Shown here piece after piece: positions 54,360 through 63,771 of a stretch of 64,000 bases of DNA. Both the position numbers and the translations under genes were made by a program. The number at the start of each line of letters is the position of its first letter. Position 1 is the stretch's first letter. The stretch lies in the NCBI GenBank assembly GCA_002748425.1, contig PDSJ01000016.1:62001-126000 (forward strand), written 5' to 3'. The stretch comes from a candidate division KSB3 bacterium (lineage in GTDB: Bacteria > Moduliflexota > Moduliflexia > Moduliflexales > Moduliflexaceae). The notes below the pieces were generated by a model. The model ran no database searches. It saw nothing but the letters and a program-made list of their open reading frames with translations, and was not told where the DNA came from.

Positions 54360-56521
54360 GAGAGATTTCCCCTGTGATCTTCCGCCTCGACATAGTAACG
54401 TATATCGCCGGATCCGCTCGGCAAAATCGTCTGATAGCAGTTGGCAATGAGACTCGGGCTGGTACGTGAAGGATAGGGGCCTTTGTCCGTCAGCGTTCTC
54501 CAGCGTTTATTGCTGCCGTCGGCATCATAACAACACAAGCGCGCTTTTTTGACACCGGAAACATCATAAATAAAGGTCGTTACGGTGGCTTCCGGCGGAG
54601 CATCCCGTAAATTGCCGTGGGGAGCCCATGTCTTTCCGCCCGGATTTGTGGGGCGCACCCATGGGACAAAGATCGTTGGTCCAGTTTGATCGAGGCTGTT
54701 CTTAACACGTTCAGCTAACGCGTGCCTCAGCATCGAGATCCCTTCGTTTGCCGCATTCGTGACCTGAATATCCCATGCTTCCTGCCCAGTCCAGTACCAG
54801 TAACAACTGGTTTCAGCCATATACAGAAGCCGTTTGACCAAGGCCGGCAGTTCTGCACCGTCTTGAAGATCTTCCAGCGTATGAACAGCATTCTGAAATG
54901 CCGTCAACACGGCCCAACTGTTAAGGTCAGGAGAATATTCCTGCTCTGCCAAAGAAAACCATTTGCTAAACTGGGGGTCTCCATGATCAGCTCCGGCCCA
55001 GGAACCGGGTTCAAGATGGACGCTATTTTCGGGATCAACCGGGAATCTGTCAAGATAGTCTCTGATGCTAATCAGTTGGAAACGTGGATCCGTTTTACAC
55101 ATTTCCACCAATCTCCCGGTATTGCACGTATAGTAACTTTCTGCTCCGCCGCCGTGATTATCACCGTCGGAATGCAGGACAAAGAAAGGTGGGTGTTCCG
55201 GGTCAAAGCGGTTGCTTTTAACGATCTGATCGTAAATCTGTCCCATCACCATCTCATACTGCAACGCACCATAACCACCGCGAGCATCTTCGTTTCCCAG
55301 ATAACGCTCTGCGGGAATGCCGATGATGTCACTACGCACGCCGTTGTGATCAGTATAGGACAGCATGCAAGGTTTCAGCAGGGTTGGAGAGATCTTACCC
55401 GGAGCCCAGATGCAATGCAGCTGCAGCCAGTCCCCGACTGCCGGATTCTCTTGATCCGCTGGATTCGGAGCCAGCATCCCTTCCTCTGTCCCGGAATACG
55501 GATAGTCTTTGCAGGCACGAAAATGATGAATGGAATCGTAAATAACCGCATTGACTCCGGCTTTTTTCAGCGCGGGAATCATATGGGGCGCAAATGCCGT
55601 TTCCGGCGGAAATAAAATATCAGCAGCATCAACACCGAAATTTTCTCGGATAATGTCACGATGCATTTCGATTTGACCGATAATATCCCGCTCTGGAATC
55701 AATGCCATCAACGGATGGAAATGGCCGAAGGCAGTAAAATCAATCCGGGGATTTCCGCAGGCTGTTTTGGCTTGAGCCATATCCCGCAGCTCATCCTTCC
55801 AGGCTCCAAAAGCGCCATGACCGCGACCGGTTTCCGCACAGCGGTTTAACTGTTCAATCAGTGTTCCCGACCAGCTTGTGGAAAGCCCGGCATGAGGCAG
55901 GCCGCCGGAAATATACTGACGCACTGCTGCCGGAATGAAACGCGTGTAGGGCCCCACCCGCTCTCCAAAAATGTCGTCTTTTCCCTCGTCCCAGGCGTCT
56001 CTATCTATGGTATCATAATAGGGTTGATGCATATGCTTATGAATTCCGAAATATATAACAGGACTGGGCGTGTTTTCAGACATAACACAGCATTGAGAGG
56101 GGGATTCCTGCTGCTCGTCGCTGGAGTCCTCAGGCTCTGCATCGGGAGCCGGCACCGCTCCGTCGTCTTGCGGCTGCGCGGAAAATGCCTGTTGGGAGAC
56201 GCTCTCTCTGACCGGAAGTTGGCGGTGCTCGATAATCCAGTCCTGCGGCCCGGCAGCACTGATATCCTCACGGCAGCAGCCTTCAATCTGTAAATACACC
56301 GTACCGAAATGATAGGATTCTGCTGGAATCGTAAAGCGGTAGATTTCCGCTTTTTCACGATGCACATACTCGTCTTTGATGATCCATTCCCATCCGTCTT
56401 CGTGGCGTAAAATAACCTGTGCAAAAGGGACCTCACCATCGGTCTCCATCACCACATGAAAACCTCTCCCGACTTCTGCATATTCGGGCAACTCAACCTT
56501 TACAATCCTCGTGAACACCAT
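54326..56521 (-). CDS. Glycoside hydrolase family 57 protein
   Basis: A 731-residue GH57 enzyme. An N-terminal Ig-like or carbohydrate-binding part (1-103) is joined by an acidic low-complexity linker (104-150) to the barrel. Motif 1 is HKHMHQPYYD (161-170), the nucleophile candidate is Glu307 in FPPETAFA, and the acid/base candidate is Asp452 or Asp454 in HSDGDNHGGG, with SWAGADHGD further on. The last 90 residues look like another beta-sandwich. No signal peptide, so an intracellular role on glycogen or a related alpha-glucan is likely. The exact activity (amylase, branching, transferase) cannot be told. Confidence 0.9.
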   Translation of the reverse strand: MVFTRIVKVELPEYAEVGRGFHVVMETDGEVPFAQVILRHEDGWEWIIKDEYVHREKAEIYRFTIPAESYHFGTVYLQIEGCCREDISAAGPQDWIIEHRQLPVRESVSQQAFSAQPQDDGAVPAPDAEPEDSSDEQQESPSQCCVMSENTPSPVIYFGIHKHMHQPYYDTIDRDAWDEGKDDIFGERVGPYTRFIPAAVRQYISGGLPHAGLSTSWSGTLIEQLNRCAETGRGHGAFGAWKDELRDMAQAKTACGNPRIDFTAFGHFHPLMALIPERDIIGQIEMHRDIIRENFGVDAADILFPPETAFAPHMIPALKKAGVNAVIYDSIHHFRACKDYPYSGTEEGMLAPNPADQENPAVGDWLQLHCIWAPGKISPTLLKPCMLSYTDHNGVRSDIIGIPAERYLGNEDARGGYGALQYEMVMGQIYDQIVKSNRFDPEHPPFFVLHSDGDNHGGGAESYYTCNTGRLVEMCKTDPRFQLISIRDYLDRFPVDPENSVHLEPGSWAGADHGDPQFSKWFSLAEQEYSPDLNSWAVLTAFQNAVHTLEDLQDGAELPALVKRLLYMAETSCYWYWTGQEAWDIQVTNAANEGISMLRHALAERVKNSLDQTGPTIFVPWVRPTNPGGKTWAPHGNLRDAPPEATVTTFIYDVSGVKKARLCCYDADGSNKRWRTLTDKGPYPSRTSPSLIANCYQTILPSGSGDIRYYVEAEDHRGNLSCSPVGRIYIP

Positions 56522-56637
56522 ACGCTAGGCTCCTCCATGTATGCAGAGGCTCTCCGACAACAGGCCGTGTCCGAATTCTCTGCTCGAAAAGCGTTGATCA
56601 TCAGGCTATCGCTCTTAGCAGCATTGACTTAAAGAAC

Positions 56638-56667
56638 CATATACTAACGGACAGAAGAGCTTGTAAA
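56638..56667 (-). promoter_or_regulatory. Candidate promoter for the GH57-ModF-like operon
   Basis: On the minus strand: TTTACA (56667-56662), 18 nt, TATATG (56643-56638). It lies about 115 nt upstream of the GH57 start. Confidence 0.35.
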
Positions 56668-56824
56668 GGAAAAACACAGGGGAAAGCCCGGAACAAAGAA
56701 AATTTATCCGTTAAAGACGATAATTTTTGTTGTAAAATGCTGCATCCCCTGGATCATGGCCCAAAAGAATAATGACAATGGAAAACAGCAGGCATTGCTT
56801 CGTAACGGGGAGGCAGGGAAACAG

Positions 56825-57880
56825 ATGAATCTCTTGCTGATAAGTTCAGCTAAAAGCTGGGGAGGCGTGAAAACCTGGATGCTTGAATTGACGGCATTTC
56901 TCCTTCAACGCGGGCATAGGGCTGCGATTGTGTGTCGGCCGGGCGATCTGCTTGAGACTGAATGTGCGGAGCGTGGCATACACTGCATTCCGTTCAATTT
57001 TGGCATGGATTTTTCTCCTGTCACGATCGCTCGTTTTGTCAGACTGTTTCGGGCGGAACAGACGCAACTGATTATTACGAACATCTCCAAAGAAACCAGA
57101 ACAGCAGGGATTGCCGCAAAAATGGCAGGGATCGCACATGTCAACCGCTTAGGATCCTTTGGCGATTTAAAGATGACGGCTAAAACACGACTGATCTACT
57201 CCTATTGTGTTGACAAAGTTTTTGTCCCTTCTCAAAGTCTCTTTGATCATTTCTCCCGGCAGGAGTTTTTACGCCCCAATTTGCGCATGTTCCATAATGC
57301 CGTCGAACTTCTCCCTCTGCATATTCCGCAAAACCCGGTTGTGAAATTCGCTGTTTTAGCGAAGCTCAGCAGAAGAAAGCAAGTGGATAAAGTCCTTCAT
57401 GCCTTTAGTCGTCTCCAAAAGCTCTCTTGGGAATTACACATTGGAGGTTTTGGGCCAGAACTCAAATCTCTGCAACAGCGCTGCCGCGAGCTGGGCATGC
57501 AACGCCGCGTCTTCTTCACTGCGCGGAAAGTCAATCCATACGAATTCCTCCGCGATAAGGATGCAGGAATTCTTTATTCCAGCAGTGAAGCGTTCGGGAT
57601 CGCCATCATTGAGTACATGACTGCCTCATGCGCGGTCATCGCCTCAAATGTGGGGGGAATTCCGGAAATTATCACCCACGAAAAAAATGGCCTGCTGGTC
57701 GATCCGCAAAATCTTGATCAACTGGAACAGGCAGTCCGTCGGCTCCTCAATGATCCGCAATATCGGATGGAACTCGCTCTCAAGGGACATGAGACCGTCA
57801 GGAAGCATTTCTGCCGCAAGGCGATTTTCCCCCGCCTTGAAGCAGAACTCCTGAAGAGCCTCGCAATGCCGCATCACTAA
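56825..57880 (+). CDS. Glycosyltransferase family 4
   Basis: GT-B glycosyltransferase of about 351 residues. It begins NLLLISSAKSWGGVKTWMLEL, the same opening style as the GT4 at 25599, and has FAVLAKLSRRKQVDKVLHAF, LHIGGFGPELKSL and YSSSEAFGIAIIEYMTASCAVIAS with the E-x7-type glutamate, then NGLLVDPQNLDQL. The start at 56825 fits homologues and has GGGGAGG upstream; the ATG at 56756 would add 23 residues of low complexity. It stands alone, away from the main glycan cluster. Confidence 0.88.
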   Translation: MNLLLISSAKSWGGVKTWMLELTAFLLQRGHRAAIVCRPGDLLETECAERGIHCIPFNFGMDFSPVTIARFVRLFRAEQTQLIITNISKETRTAGIAAKMAGIAHVNRLGSFGDLKMTAKTRLIYSYCVDKVFVPSQSLFDHFSRQEFLRPNLRMFHNAVELLPLHIPQNPVVKFAVLAKLSRRKQVDKVLHAFSRLQKLSWELHIGGFGPELKSLQQRCRELGMQRRVFFTARKVNPYEFLRDKDAGILYSSSEAFGIAIIEYMTASCAVIASNVGGIPEIITHEKNGLLVDPQNLDQLEQAVRRLLNDPQYRMELALKGHETVRKHFCRKAIFPRLEAELLKSLAMPHH

Positions 57881-58077
57881 GGCTCACAGCAGAATTCACT
57901 GATACAACATCTCATCGTTTTCCCTCCCTGTCTCACAACTAACACAAAGTCTTCTTTTTTCGTAAACGTTTTTGTCTCGAGGCCGTCATCTCTTAAAACC
58001 CGTGCAAAATCCGTGGCAGACTGTAACCGTAAATGTTGTCAGTCAAGAACCTGAAATCATATTGGAAGCAGAAGGCG

Positions 58078-59100
58078 ATGCTCTCTTTTTTTCGACCTGC
58101 GGCACACAAAATTGCTGTTGATTTAGGAACAGCAAACACCTTAATTTATGTCCCGAAACGGGGAATTCTCCTGAACGAACCTTCTGCTGTTGCTTATAAC
58201 AAGAAATACAAGAGTATTGATGCAGTTGGGCAGAGCGCAAAAGACATGATGGGGAAAACCCCTGAGCATATTCAAATCATTCGACCTTTGAAAGATGGTG
58301 TGATTGCTGATTTCACGATGACGGCGGTCATGCTCAAATATTTTATCCGAACAGCTATAAGCCTGGGTCGCTTTCTCCATCCGGAGATTGTGATCGGCGT
58401 TCCTTCCTGTATTACCAGCGTGGAAAAAAAGGCCGTCATTGATTCTGCGCTTCAAGCGGGCGCTCGGAAAGTGACAATCATTCTGGAACCGATGGCTGCT
58501 GCGATCGGAGCTGGACTCGCCGTGCGTTCGGACACTGCCAGTATGGTGGTCGATATCGGCGGAGGCACAACCGATGTCGCCATTATTGCCATGTCGGCAA
58601 TCATTGCCAGCTCTTCGGTTCGAAGCGCAGGTGATGGAATGGACGAAGCAATCATACGACATTTTCGGCAAAAACATAACTTGCTCATCGGAATAAAGAC
58701 CGCCGAACATATCAAGCAGCTCATCGGTTCTGCCATGCCTCTTCCTGTCGAAGCTGTCGGTGATGTCCGCGGTCGTGAGCTGACCCTTGGCGTTCCGAGA
58801 CATTGTCGTATCAGCAGCAAAGAAATCCGGGAAGCGCTTGGATCTGCTATTCGAACGGTGACGGAAGCCGTGATGAAAACCCTTGAAAAAACACCGCCGG
58901 AGGTCGCAGGCGATATTCTGGAACGCGGAATCGTGTTAACCGGCGGCGGTGCGCTGCTCAAAAACCTTGATTTGCGGATCCACCAGGAAACAAGTCTTCC
59001 TGTGACTGTCGCCGATGAGCCCTTAAGCTCAGTTGTGCTTGGAGTCGGGCAGGCGATGTGCGACAAAAAACTTCTGAAACAAATTGCGGTTGACTACTGA
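58078..59100 (+). CDS. mreB: Rod-shape-determining protein MreB
   Basis: Actin-like protein that guides lateral cell-wall synthesis, implying a rod or filament shape. Phosphate-1 loop: KIAVDLGTANTLIYV; later IVIGVPSCITSVEKKAV, phosphate-2 VVDIGGGTTDVAII and the adenosine motif GIVLTGGGALLKNLD. The chosen ATG gives 340 residues with a short amphipathic N-terminus (MLSFFRPAA) typical for membrane binding; an ATG at 58033 would give 355. No mreC or mreD follows, so this may be one of several mreB copies or the cluster may be dispersed. Confidence 0.94.
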   Translation: MLSFFRPAAHKIAVDLGTANTLIYVPKRGILLNEPSAVAYNKKYKSIDAVGQSAKDMMGKTPEHIQIIRPLKDGVIADFTMTAVMLKYFIRTAISLGRFLHPEIVIGVPSCITSVEKKAVIDSALQAGARKVTIILEPMAAAIGAGLAVRSDTASMVVDIGGGTTDVAIIAMSAIIASSSVRSAGDGMDEAIIRHFRQKHNLLIGIKTAEHIKQLIGSAMPLPVEAVGDVRGRELTLGVPRHCRISSKEIREALGSAIRTVTEAVMKTLEKTPPEVAGDILERGIVLTGGGALLKNLDLRIHQETSLPVTVADEPLSSVVLGVGQAMCDKKLLKQIAVDY

Positions 59101-59306
59101 AAACCTGCCCCTGTGTTCATCAACAGGCGGGGCGATGCCTTCTCATCTGAAAAATTTCCGAATAATCATCACGCCTACATCAATGTTTCAGCGCTGCGAA
59201 CTTTTTTCTTGTTCAATTTGCCTTACGCAATAACATGAGTCTCTCATCCTGTAACAGCCCTTTAATTCGATACCTTAGACGTTTACATGAAGAGGAAAAA
59301 TTTACG

Positions 59307-60443
59307 ATGTCAACTGAAATGCTTTATCATATTGCGTCACAGTTTCAACTTCCGGGAGAGATTGTCCGAATTGAGAAATTTGGCACAGGTTTGATTAATA
59401 CAAGCTACCGGAGTATCATCACTCATGGAGACAGCAGTTCCTCCTATATTCATCAGAAGATCAATCAACACGTCTTTCCAGAACCGGCAGAGGTGATCGA
59501 GAATATGGTCGTGGTCACCACACATATTCGCGAAAAATTACGGCAAGATCGTCCGATTCACCGAAGGGCCACGCTGGAACTTGTACCGACAAAGGACGGA
59601 CAGTTCTCTTACCTCGACGAAAACGGCGACTACTGGCGGACCACGTATTTTATTCCTGATAATATAGTATATGACACGGTACAGAGTCCGCATCACGCCC
59701 GGGAAGCCGGACGAATCCTGGGAGAATTCCAACGCATCGTGTCAGATATTCCCGCTGGAAGACTCCACGATACTCTCCCGGGATTTCACGACACCCCGAA
59801 CTACTACGAGCGTTTCCTGCATAGTCTTGACAACCCACATTCAGATCGCAGAATTGAGGCAAGAAAGCACGAAGCTGACGTGTGCGAGCTTGTCAGGCAG
59901 CTGAAGCAGCGTGAGGCCCTTGCCCCCTTACTGATTTCAGCGCTCAAGGATGGAACATTACAGGAGCGGGTCGTTCACAACGATCCGAAAATTAACAATA
60001 TTCTCTTTGATTGTCACACCGACTGCGGAATCTGCCTGATCGATCTGGATACGGTAAAAAATGGTTTAATTCATTTCGATTACGGCGATTGTCTCCGTAC
60101 GGTCGCCAATCCACCAGGCGAGGAAACACGAAATATTCAGGAGGTCTACTTCGATCTCAAAAGTTTTGAAGCTCTGACAGAAGGCTACTTAAAGGAGGCT
60201 CAATCCTTTCTGACAGACGCTGATATCGACTACCTGATCGATTCAATTAAAGTCATTGTCTTTGAGCAGACAATCCGCTTCCTGCATGATTACCTGCAAG
60301 GCGATGTCTATTATACGCCGGCCTATCCGACGCATAACCTTAGCCGTGCACTCGGGCAATGTGCCCTTTTACGTGATATCGAGAAAAAAGAGGCGTCTAT
60401 GAGAACAATGGTCACCAGATATTTCCAGCAGTCTCACGGATAG
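59307..60443 (+). CDS. APH-fold sugar kinase-like phosphotransferase
   Basis: A 378-residue protein of the aminoglycoside phosphotransferase/choline kinase fold, most like N-acetylhexosamine 1-kinases (NahK-type). It opens with a glycine-rich part (IEKFGTGLINTSYRSI), then SSYIHQKINQHVF; the catalytic loop is VVHNDPKINNILFD (Asp and Asn) and the metal site CLIDLDTVKNGLIHFDYGD. The start at 59307 is preferred since GAGGAAAA precedes it; the frame is open 24 codons further. The substrate is inferred to be an amino sugar or similar, possibly linked to cell-wall or GH57-type sugar metabolism. Confidence 0.85.
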   Translation: MSTEMLYHIASQFQLPGEIVRIEKFGTGLINTSYRSIITHGDSSSSYIHQKINQHVFPEPAEVIENMVVVTTHIREKLRQDRPIHRRATLELVPTKDGQFSYLDENGDYWRTTYFIPDNIVYDTVQSPHHAREAGRILGEFQRIVSDIPAGRLHDTLPGFHDTPNYYERFLHSLDNPHSDRRIEARKHEADVCELVRQLKQREALAPLLISALKDGTLQERVVHNDPKINNILFDCHTDCGICLIDLDTVKNGLIHFDYGDCLRTVANPPGEETRNIQEVYFDLKSFEALTEGYLKEAQSFLTDADIDYLIDSIKVIVFEQTIRFLHDYLQGDVYYTPAYPTHNLSRALGQCALLRDIEKKEASMRTMVTRYFQQSHG

Positions 60444-60461
60444 TCCGGAGATGCTCTTGTT

Positions 60462-61592
60462 TCAGAGAACCCGGCTGTCAAAAATTATGTCCACAAAACA
60501 GCGATTCTTCATCGGCGTCTCACGAAAATAGAACAAATGCGAATCTTCTGGCAAATCGGATGCTCCGAACTGTGGCACAGACGCATCGCAGATCTCAGCC
60601 AATCTGCCGGCAAGCCAGGATTCGAGTTTCTCTGCCTTCCGAATCGGAAAGATTTTTGTGATCTTCATGGCAGTAGAAGCGATGTAATCGATGTGCCAGT
60701 GCAGGGTCTTGCGTTTGCGTTGATGGCGTCTCAAGCGCGAATTCAGCCCGTTCATCGCCGAGCCGACATAGACATACCAGCCGCTTTCAAAATGCCGGAC
60801 TCCCAATCGTCCGACTTTGATGGTCAATGCCTTCGGATTTTCCAGCAGTAAAAGATAGCTTCCCTTATCCCGGCAATGCGTCTCTAGCGCAGAAAAATCG
60901 ATGGGAATTTCTTGAAGACTTCCTGGCTCTGCAGTCGCCGGACCCGAGAATTCCAGCCGGAAAGCATGAGACCTAACATGCTGAGCGTTAAGAAAAATTT
61001 TCCCATAGTCGAAATCTGTATGAACATTCGGGATAAAACGCCTGGCAGCGGCATGAAGCACCAGGTACACAAGATGCGCGGCAACGTCTCCTTTTTCGGC
61101 AATACGTTCCAGGCTTGTCATGTGCCGCTGTCCGCGTAATGTCGGGGCATCCGGAAACATAGCCAGCCCGTTATGACAGAGTGTACAGGATTTGATTTCC
61201 GTGATGATCGGTCGTCCTGCCTGTTTGAAACTGAAGTCAAACTTCGAGTCAGCGACTCTGACTTCCCGCCGGATATCCTTCACATTCTGAAAGCAGGGAA
61301 TCTGATTCCTGCGCAGCAACTCTTCAAATACGCGGTTAACCTTGATGGTATCGAGGAAGACGTAACTCCCCTGATAACGGGTTGCAATGACTTTATAGGG
61401 ATATTTCCCGTTTTGAGCTGCTGTAACGTAAAAAGGCTGATTTTTAAAGCAAAATTCCTCCATCCGTCCGGGGTTCGGAATATGCGCCTGAAACTCTTGT
61501 CCTTCCGCATTGCGCAATCGCATAACAAAACGGTTGAGACGTTCGAGAAAGCAGCTCTCTTCGACAGCGTCATAGAGCTTTAATTGTTCCAT
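60462..61592 (-). CDS. sfsA: SfsA-DUF123 (GIY-YIG-like) fusion protein
   Basis: A 376-residue fusion. Residues 1-226 are SfsA (sugar fermentation stimulation protein A): RFVMRLRNAEGQEFQAHIPNPGRM, KVNRVFEELL, then a PD-(D/E)XK-like core with Asp119 (SKFDF) and EIK at 132-134 (ITEIKSCTL), and FPDAPTLRGQRHM. Residues of about 236-360 match DUF123: GSYLLLLENPKALTIKVG, GWYVYVGSAMNGLNSRLRRH and LHWHIDYI, related to GIY-YIG nucleases. Both halves suggest nucleic acid binding or cleavage. The first ATG fits SfsA. It is divergent from the MutS-like gene. Confidence 0.92.
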   Translation of the reverse strand: MEQLKLYDAVEESCFLERLNRFVMRLRNAEGQEFQAHIPNPGRMEEFCFKNQPFYVTAAQNGKYPYKVIATRYQGSYVFLDTIKVNRVFEELLRRNQIPCFQNVKDIRREVRVADSKFDFSFKQAGRPIITEIKSCTLCHNGLAMFPDAPTLRGQRHMTSLERIAEKGDVAAHLVYLVLHAAARRFIPNVHTDFDYGKIFLNAQHVRSHAFRLEFSGPATAEPGSLQEIPIDFSALETHCRDKGSYLLLLENPKALTIKVGRLGVRHFESGWYVYVGSAMNGLNSRLRRHQRKRKTLHWHIDYIASTAMKITKIFPIRKAEKLESWLAGRLAEICDASVPQFGASDLPEDSHLFYFRETPMKNRCFVDIIFDSRVL

Positions 61593-61681
61593 GGGTTCTG
61601 TGCGTTCCTTTGTCGCCTTTTCTCAGCAGTTCAGCGCAGTTCCTGCTCTGCGGATCTGCACTGAAGCAGAGTAAAATTCCC

Positions 61682-61711
61682 TTGACATTTCCGCGCCTGC
61701 AGATTTTCAAT
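61682..61711 (+). promoter_or_regulatory. Candidate promoter of the MutS-like gene
   Basis: A perfect TTGACA, 18 nt, TTCAAT. Transcription near 61718 would precede both possible start codons. Confidence 0.4.
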
Positions 61712-61814
61712 AATCATGTAACGCCTCTTTCAGGGACTATTGACGAGTGTCTCCATCAAACAGAAGATCCCAAATGATATCCAGGCTGACGAAAACCTGA
61801 ATGAGAGAACAAAA

Positions 61815-63635
61815 ATGACTTCTGAGACCCGGCAGCGCGCATTAGACAATCATATTCGACGCATTACGCGACGCATCAATCGGCTGGAAGCACACCGTGA
61901 ACGCTTTGCGAAACACAGGGCTCTGATCGTAATTATCGGCATTATCCTGACCTGTTGGACCGACTGGCGCTCTCTTGCCGCAGCAATTCTTGTGCTGACA
62001 ATTGAGGCATCGTACTATGCGTCTATTGGGAAGATCATTCGCCGTCATCACATATGGCGAGAAATTAAATCCACACACCTGGCCCGCATACGTCTGGACT
62101 GGGAACATCTCCCCGAAGCAGCACACGTCTCACAGGACAAAGAACATCCTTTTGACATTGACCTGAATATCAGCGGCCCTGGATCGCTGCATCATCTGAT
62201 CGATACCGCTGTCTCGTACAGAGGTAGCCAACGCCTGCGCGACTGGCTGCTTGATACCCATCCCGACCTTGAACGCATTCAGGCGCGACGTCAAATCGTT
62301 CAGGAGCTTGTCCCGCTTGCTCGTCTTCGCGATAAACTGCTGCTGAATTGTCGTCTTGTTTCACGTGAGCACCTGGACAGCGAAAAATTGTTACATTGGC
62401 TGCGAGTGCAGACTCCCGCAAGCTCTCTGCGCCGCACGCTGCCTGTTGCGATCGGGCTGGCGCTTCTGAATAGCGTGCTGCTGATCGGGCATCTTTCAGG
62501 ACGCATTCCAGCCTATTGGCCGCTTTCATTGGCGCTATATATGGGATTATATTTTTACAATGCGCCCAAACTGCAGCACAGCTTTGAAGCGGTCATGCTG
62601 CTCTACAACGAACTGAAAAAATTCAAGCAAGTGCTCTTATACCTTGAACGCTCTTCCTTTTGGCGGACTCCTCTCCTCGAAAAACTTTGCAGTCCTTTTC
62701 GTCATGCAGAGACGCTGCCGTCAGCGTTGCTCGCAAAAATCAGCTGGCTGGCGGCTGCAGTCGGTCTGCGCGTGAACCCTGTGATTGGGCTTGCGCTCAA
62801 TCTCGTGCTTCCCTGGGATCTCTTGCTCGCTGTTGTCGCGGATCGTTATCAGAGCCGCTGCGCAGCGGCCTTCCCATCCTGGGTTGACGCTTGGACAGAG
62901 CTGGAAGCACTGACGTCCTTGGCCAGCTTTGCTTACTTACATCCTGACTATATTTTCCCTGAGCTGACACAAGACAGCTCACATGATACGCGAGCCATTT
63001 TTGAGGCCCATCACTTGGGGCACCCTCTGATCCCGCTAACGCAAAAAGTACGCAATGATTACAAGATGTATACGCTCGGAGCGATCACCCTGCTGACTGG
63101 ATCGAATATGGCAGGCAAGAGCACGTTTTTAAAGACAGTCGGCATGAACCTCTGTCTCGCGTATGCAGGCGGACCGGTCGATGCCTCATATTTCCGCACT
63201 CGACTTTTCAGACTGTTTGCCTGCCTCCAGGTCCATGAGTCGCTCACAGAGGGATTTTCCTTTTTTTATGCAGAAGTCAGGCGTTTACGCCAGCTCATGC
63301 AGGCCGCAGAGCAGCACGACTCACTGCCGCTCTTCTTTTTCATTGATGAAATTTTTCGCGGCACTAACAGCCGCGAGCGGTCGATCGGCAGCCGGGCCTA
63401 TATTCAGGCTCTTGCAGCTCAACGAGGAATTGGCATGATCGCCACTCACGACCTGGAATTAGGAACACTGACGGAAAGCATTCCTGAGCTTCGCAATGCG
63501 CACTTTCGCGACAATGTGGCAGGAGGAAAAATGACGTTCGATTACACGCTGCGCCCTGGCGTCTGTCCGACGACAAATGCCCTCAAAATCATGCAGATGG
63601 AAGGCCTGCCGGTATCACGCGAGTACCTCAAGTAA
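61815..63635 (+). CDS. Membrane-anchored MutS-family ATPase
   Basis: A 606-residue protein with the MutS core and ATPase but no mismatch-recognition domain. The N-terminus has membrane helices (ALIVIIGIILTCW and AAILVLTIEASYYA); more hydrophobic segments follow in the middle (VAIGLALLNSVLLIGHL, WPLSLALYMGLYFY and others). The ATPase domain has Walker A LTGSNMAGKSTFLKTVG, ESLTEGFSFFYAEVRRL, Walker B FFFIDEIFRGTNSRER and IATHDLEL. The role is unknown; classical mismatch repair is unlikely. Start: ATG 61815, or TTG 61740 for 25 more residues; neither has a strong ribosome binding site. Confidence 0.9.
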   Translation: MTSETRQRALDNHIRRITRRINRLEAHRERFAKHRALIVIIGIILTCWTDWRSLAAAILVLTIEASYYASIGKIIRRHHIWREIKSTHLARIRLDWEHLPEAAHVSQDKEHPFDIDLNISGPGSLHHLIDTAVSYRGSQRLRDWLLDTHPDLERIQARRQIVQELVPLARLRDKLLLNCRLVSREHLDSEKLLHWLRVQTPASSLRRTLPVAIGLALLNSVLLIGHLSGRIPAYWPLSLALYMGLYFYNAPKLQHSFEAVMLLYNELKKFKQVLLYLERSSFWRTPLLEKLCSPFRHAETLPSALLAKISWLAAAVGLRVNPVIGLALNLVLPWDLLLAVVADRYQSRCAAAFPSWVDAWTELEALTSLASFAYLHPDYIFPELTQDSSHDTRAIFEAHHLGHPLIPLTQKVRNDYKMYTLGAITLLTGSNMAGKSTFLKTVGMNLCLAYAGGPVDASYFRTRLFRLFACLQVHESLTEGFSFFYAEVRRLRQLMQAAEQHDSLPLFFFIDEIFRGTNSRERSIGSRAYIQALAAQRGIGMIATHDLELGTLTESIPELRNAHFRDNVAGGKMTFDYTLRPGVCPTTNALKIMQMEGLPVSREYLK

Positions 63636-63657
63636 CGTGTAAAGGGAGAAGTGTTTT

Positions 63658-63771
63658 ATGAGCAATCTGGCTGAAACGGAATGCTTGAGCGCGACATCAA
63701 AAAAACACGACGGCCGTCGGTCAACAGCAAAAGTCCGGGAAGACTTATCGATCCTGTTCCTTCATCTTTGA
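63658..63771 (+). CDS. Possible small protein of 37 residues
   Basis: A short frame begins with ATG ten nt after an AAGGGAG element, 22 nt behind the MutS-like gene, and ends in TGA inside the converging RAM-domain gene. The product is hydrophilic with a hydrophobic tail (LSILFLHL). I know no homologue; the good ribosome binding site is the only support, and the overlap with the opposite gene speaks against it. Confidence 0.25.
   Translation: MSNLAETECLSATSKKHDGRRSTAKVREDLSILFLHL

Noticed and set aside
54722..55615. Open frame of 297 codons opposite the GH57 gene
   Set aside because: Antisense to a gene with strong motifs; its composition follows the complement of GH57 codons.
59101..59150. 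GC-rich dyad after mreB as a terminator
   Set aside because: The arms (CCTGT/ACAGG plus flanking C and G runs) pair imperfectly with bulges, and no T-tract follows.
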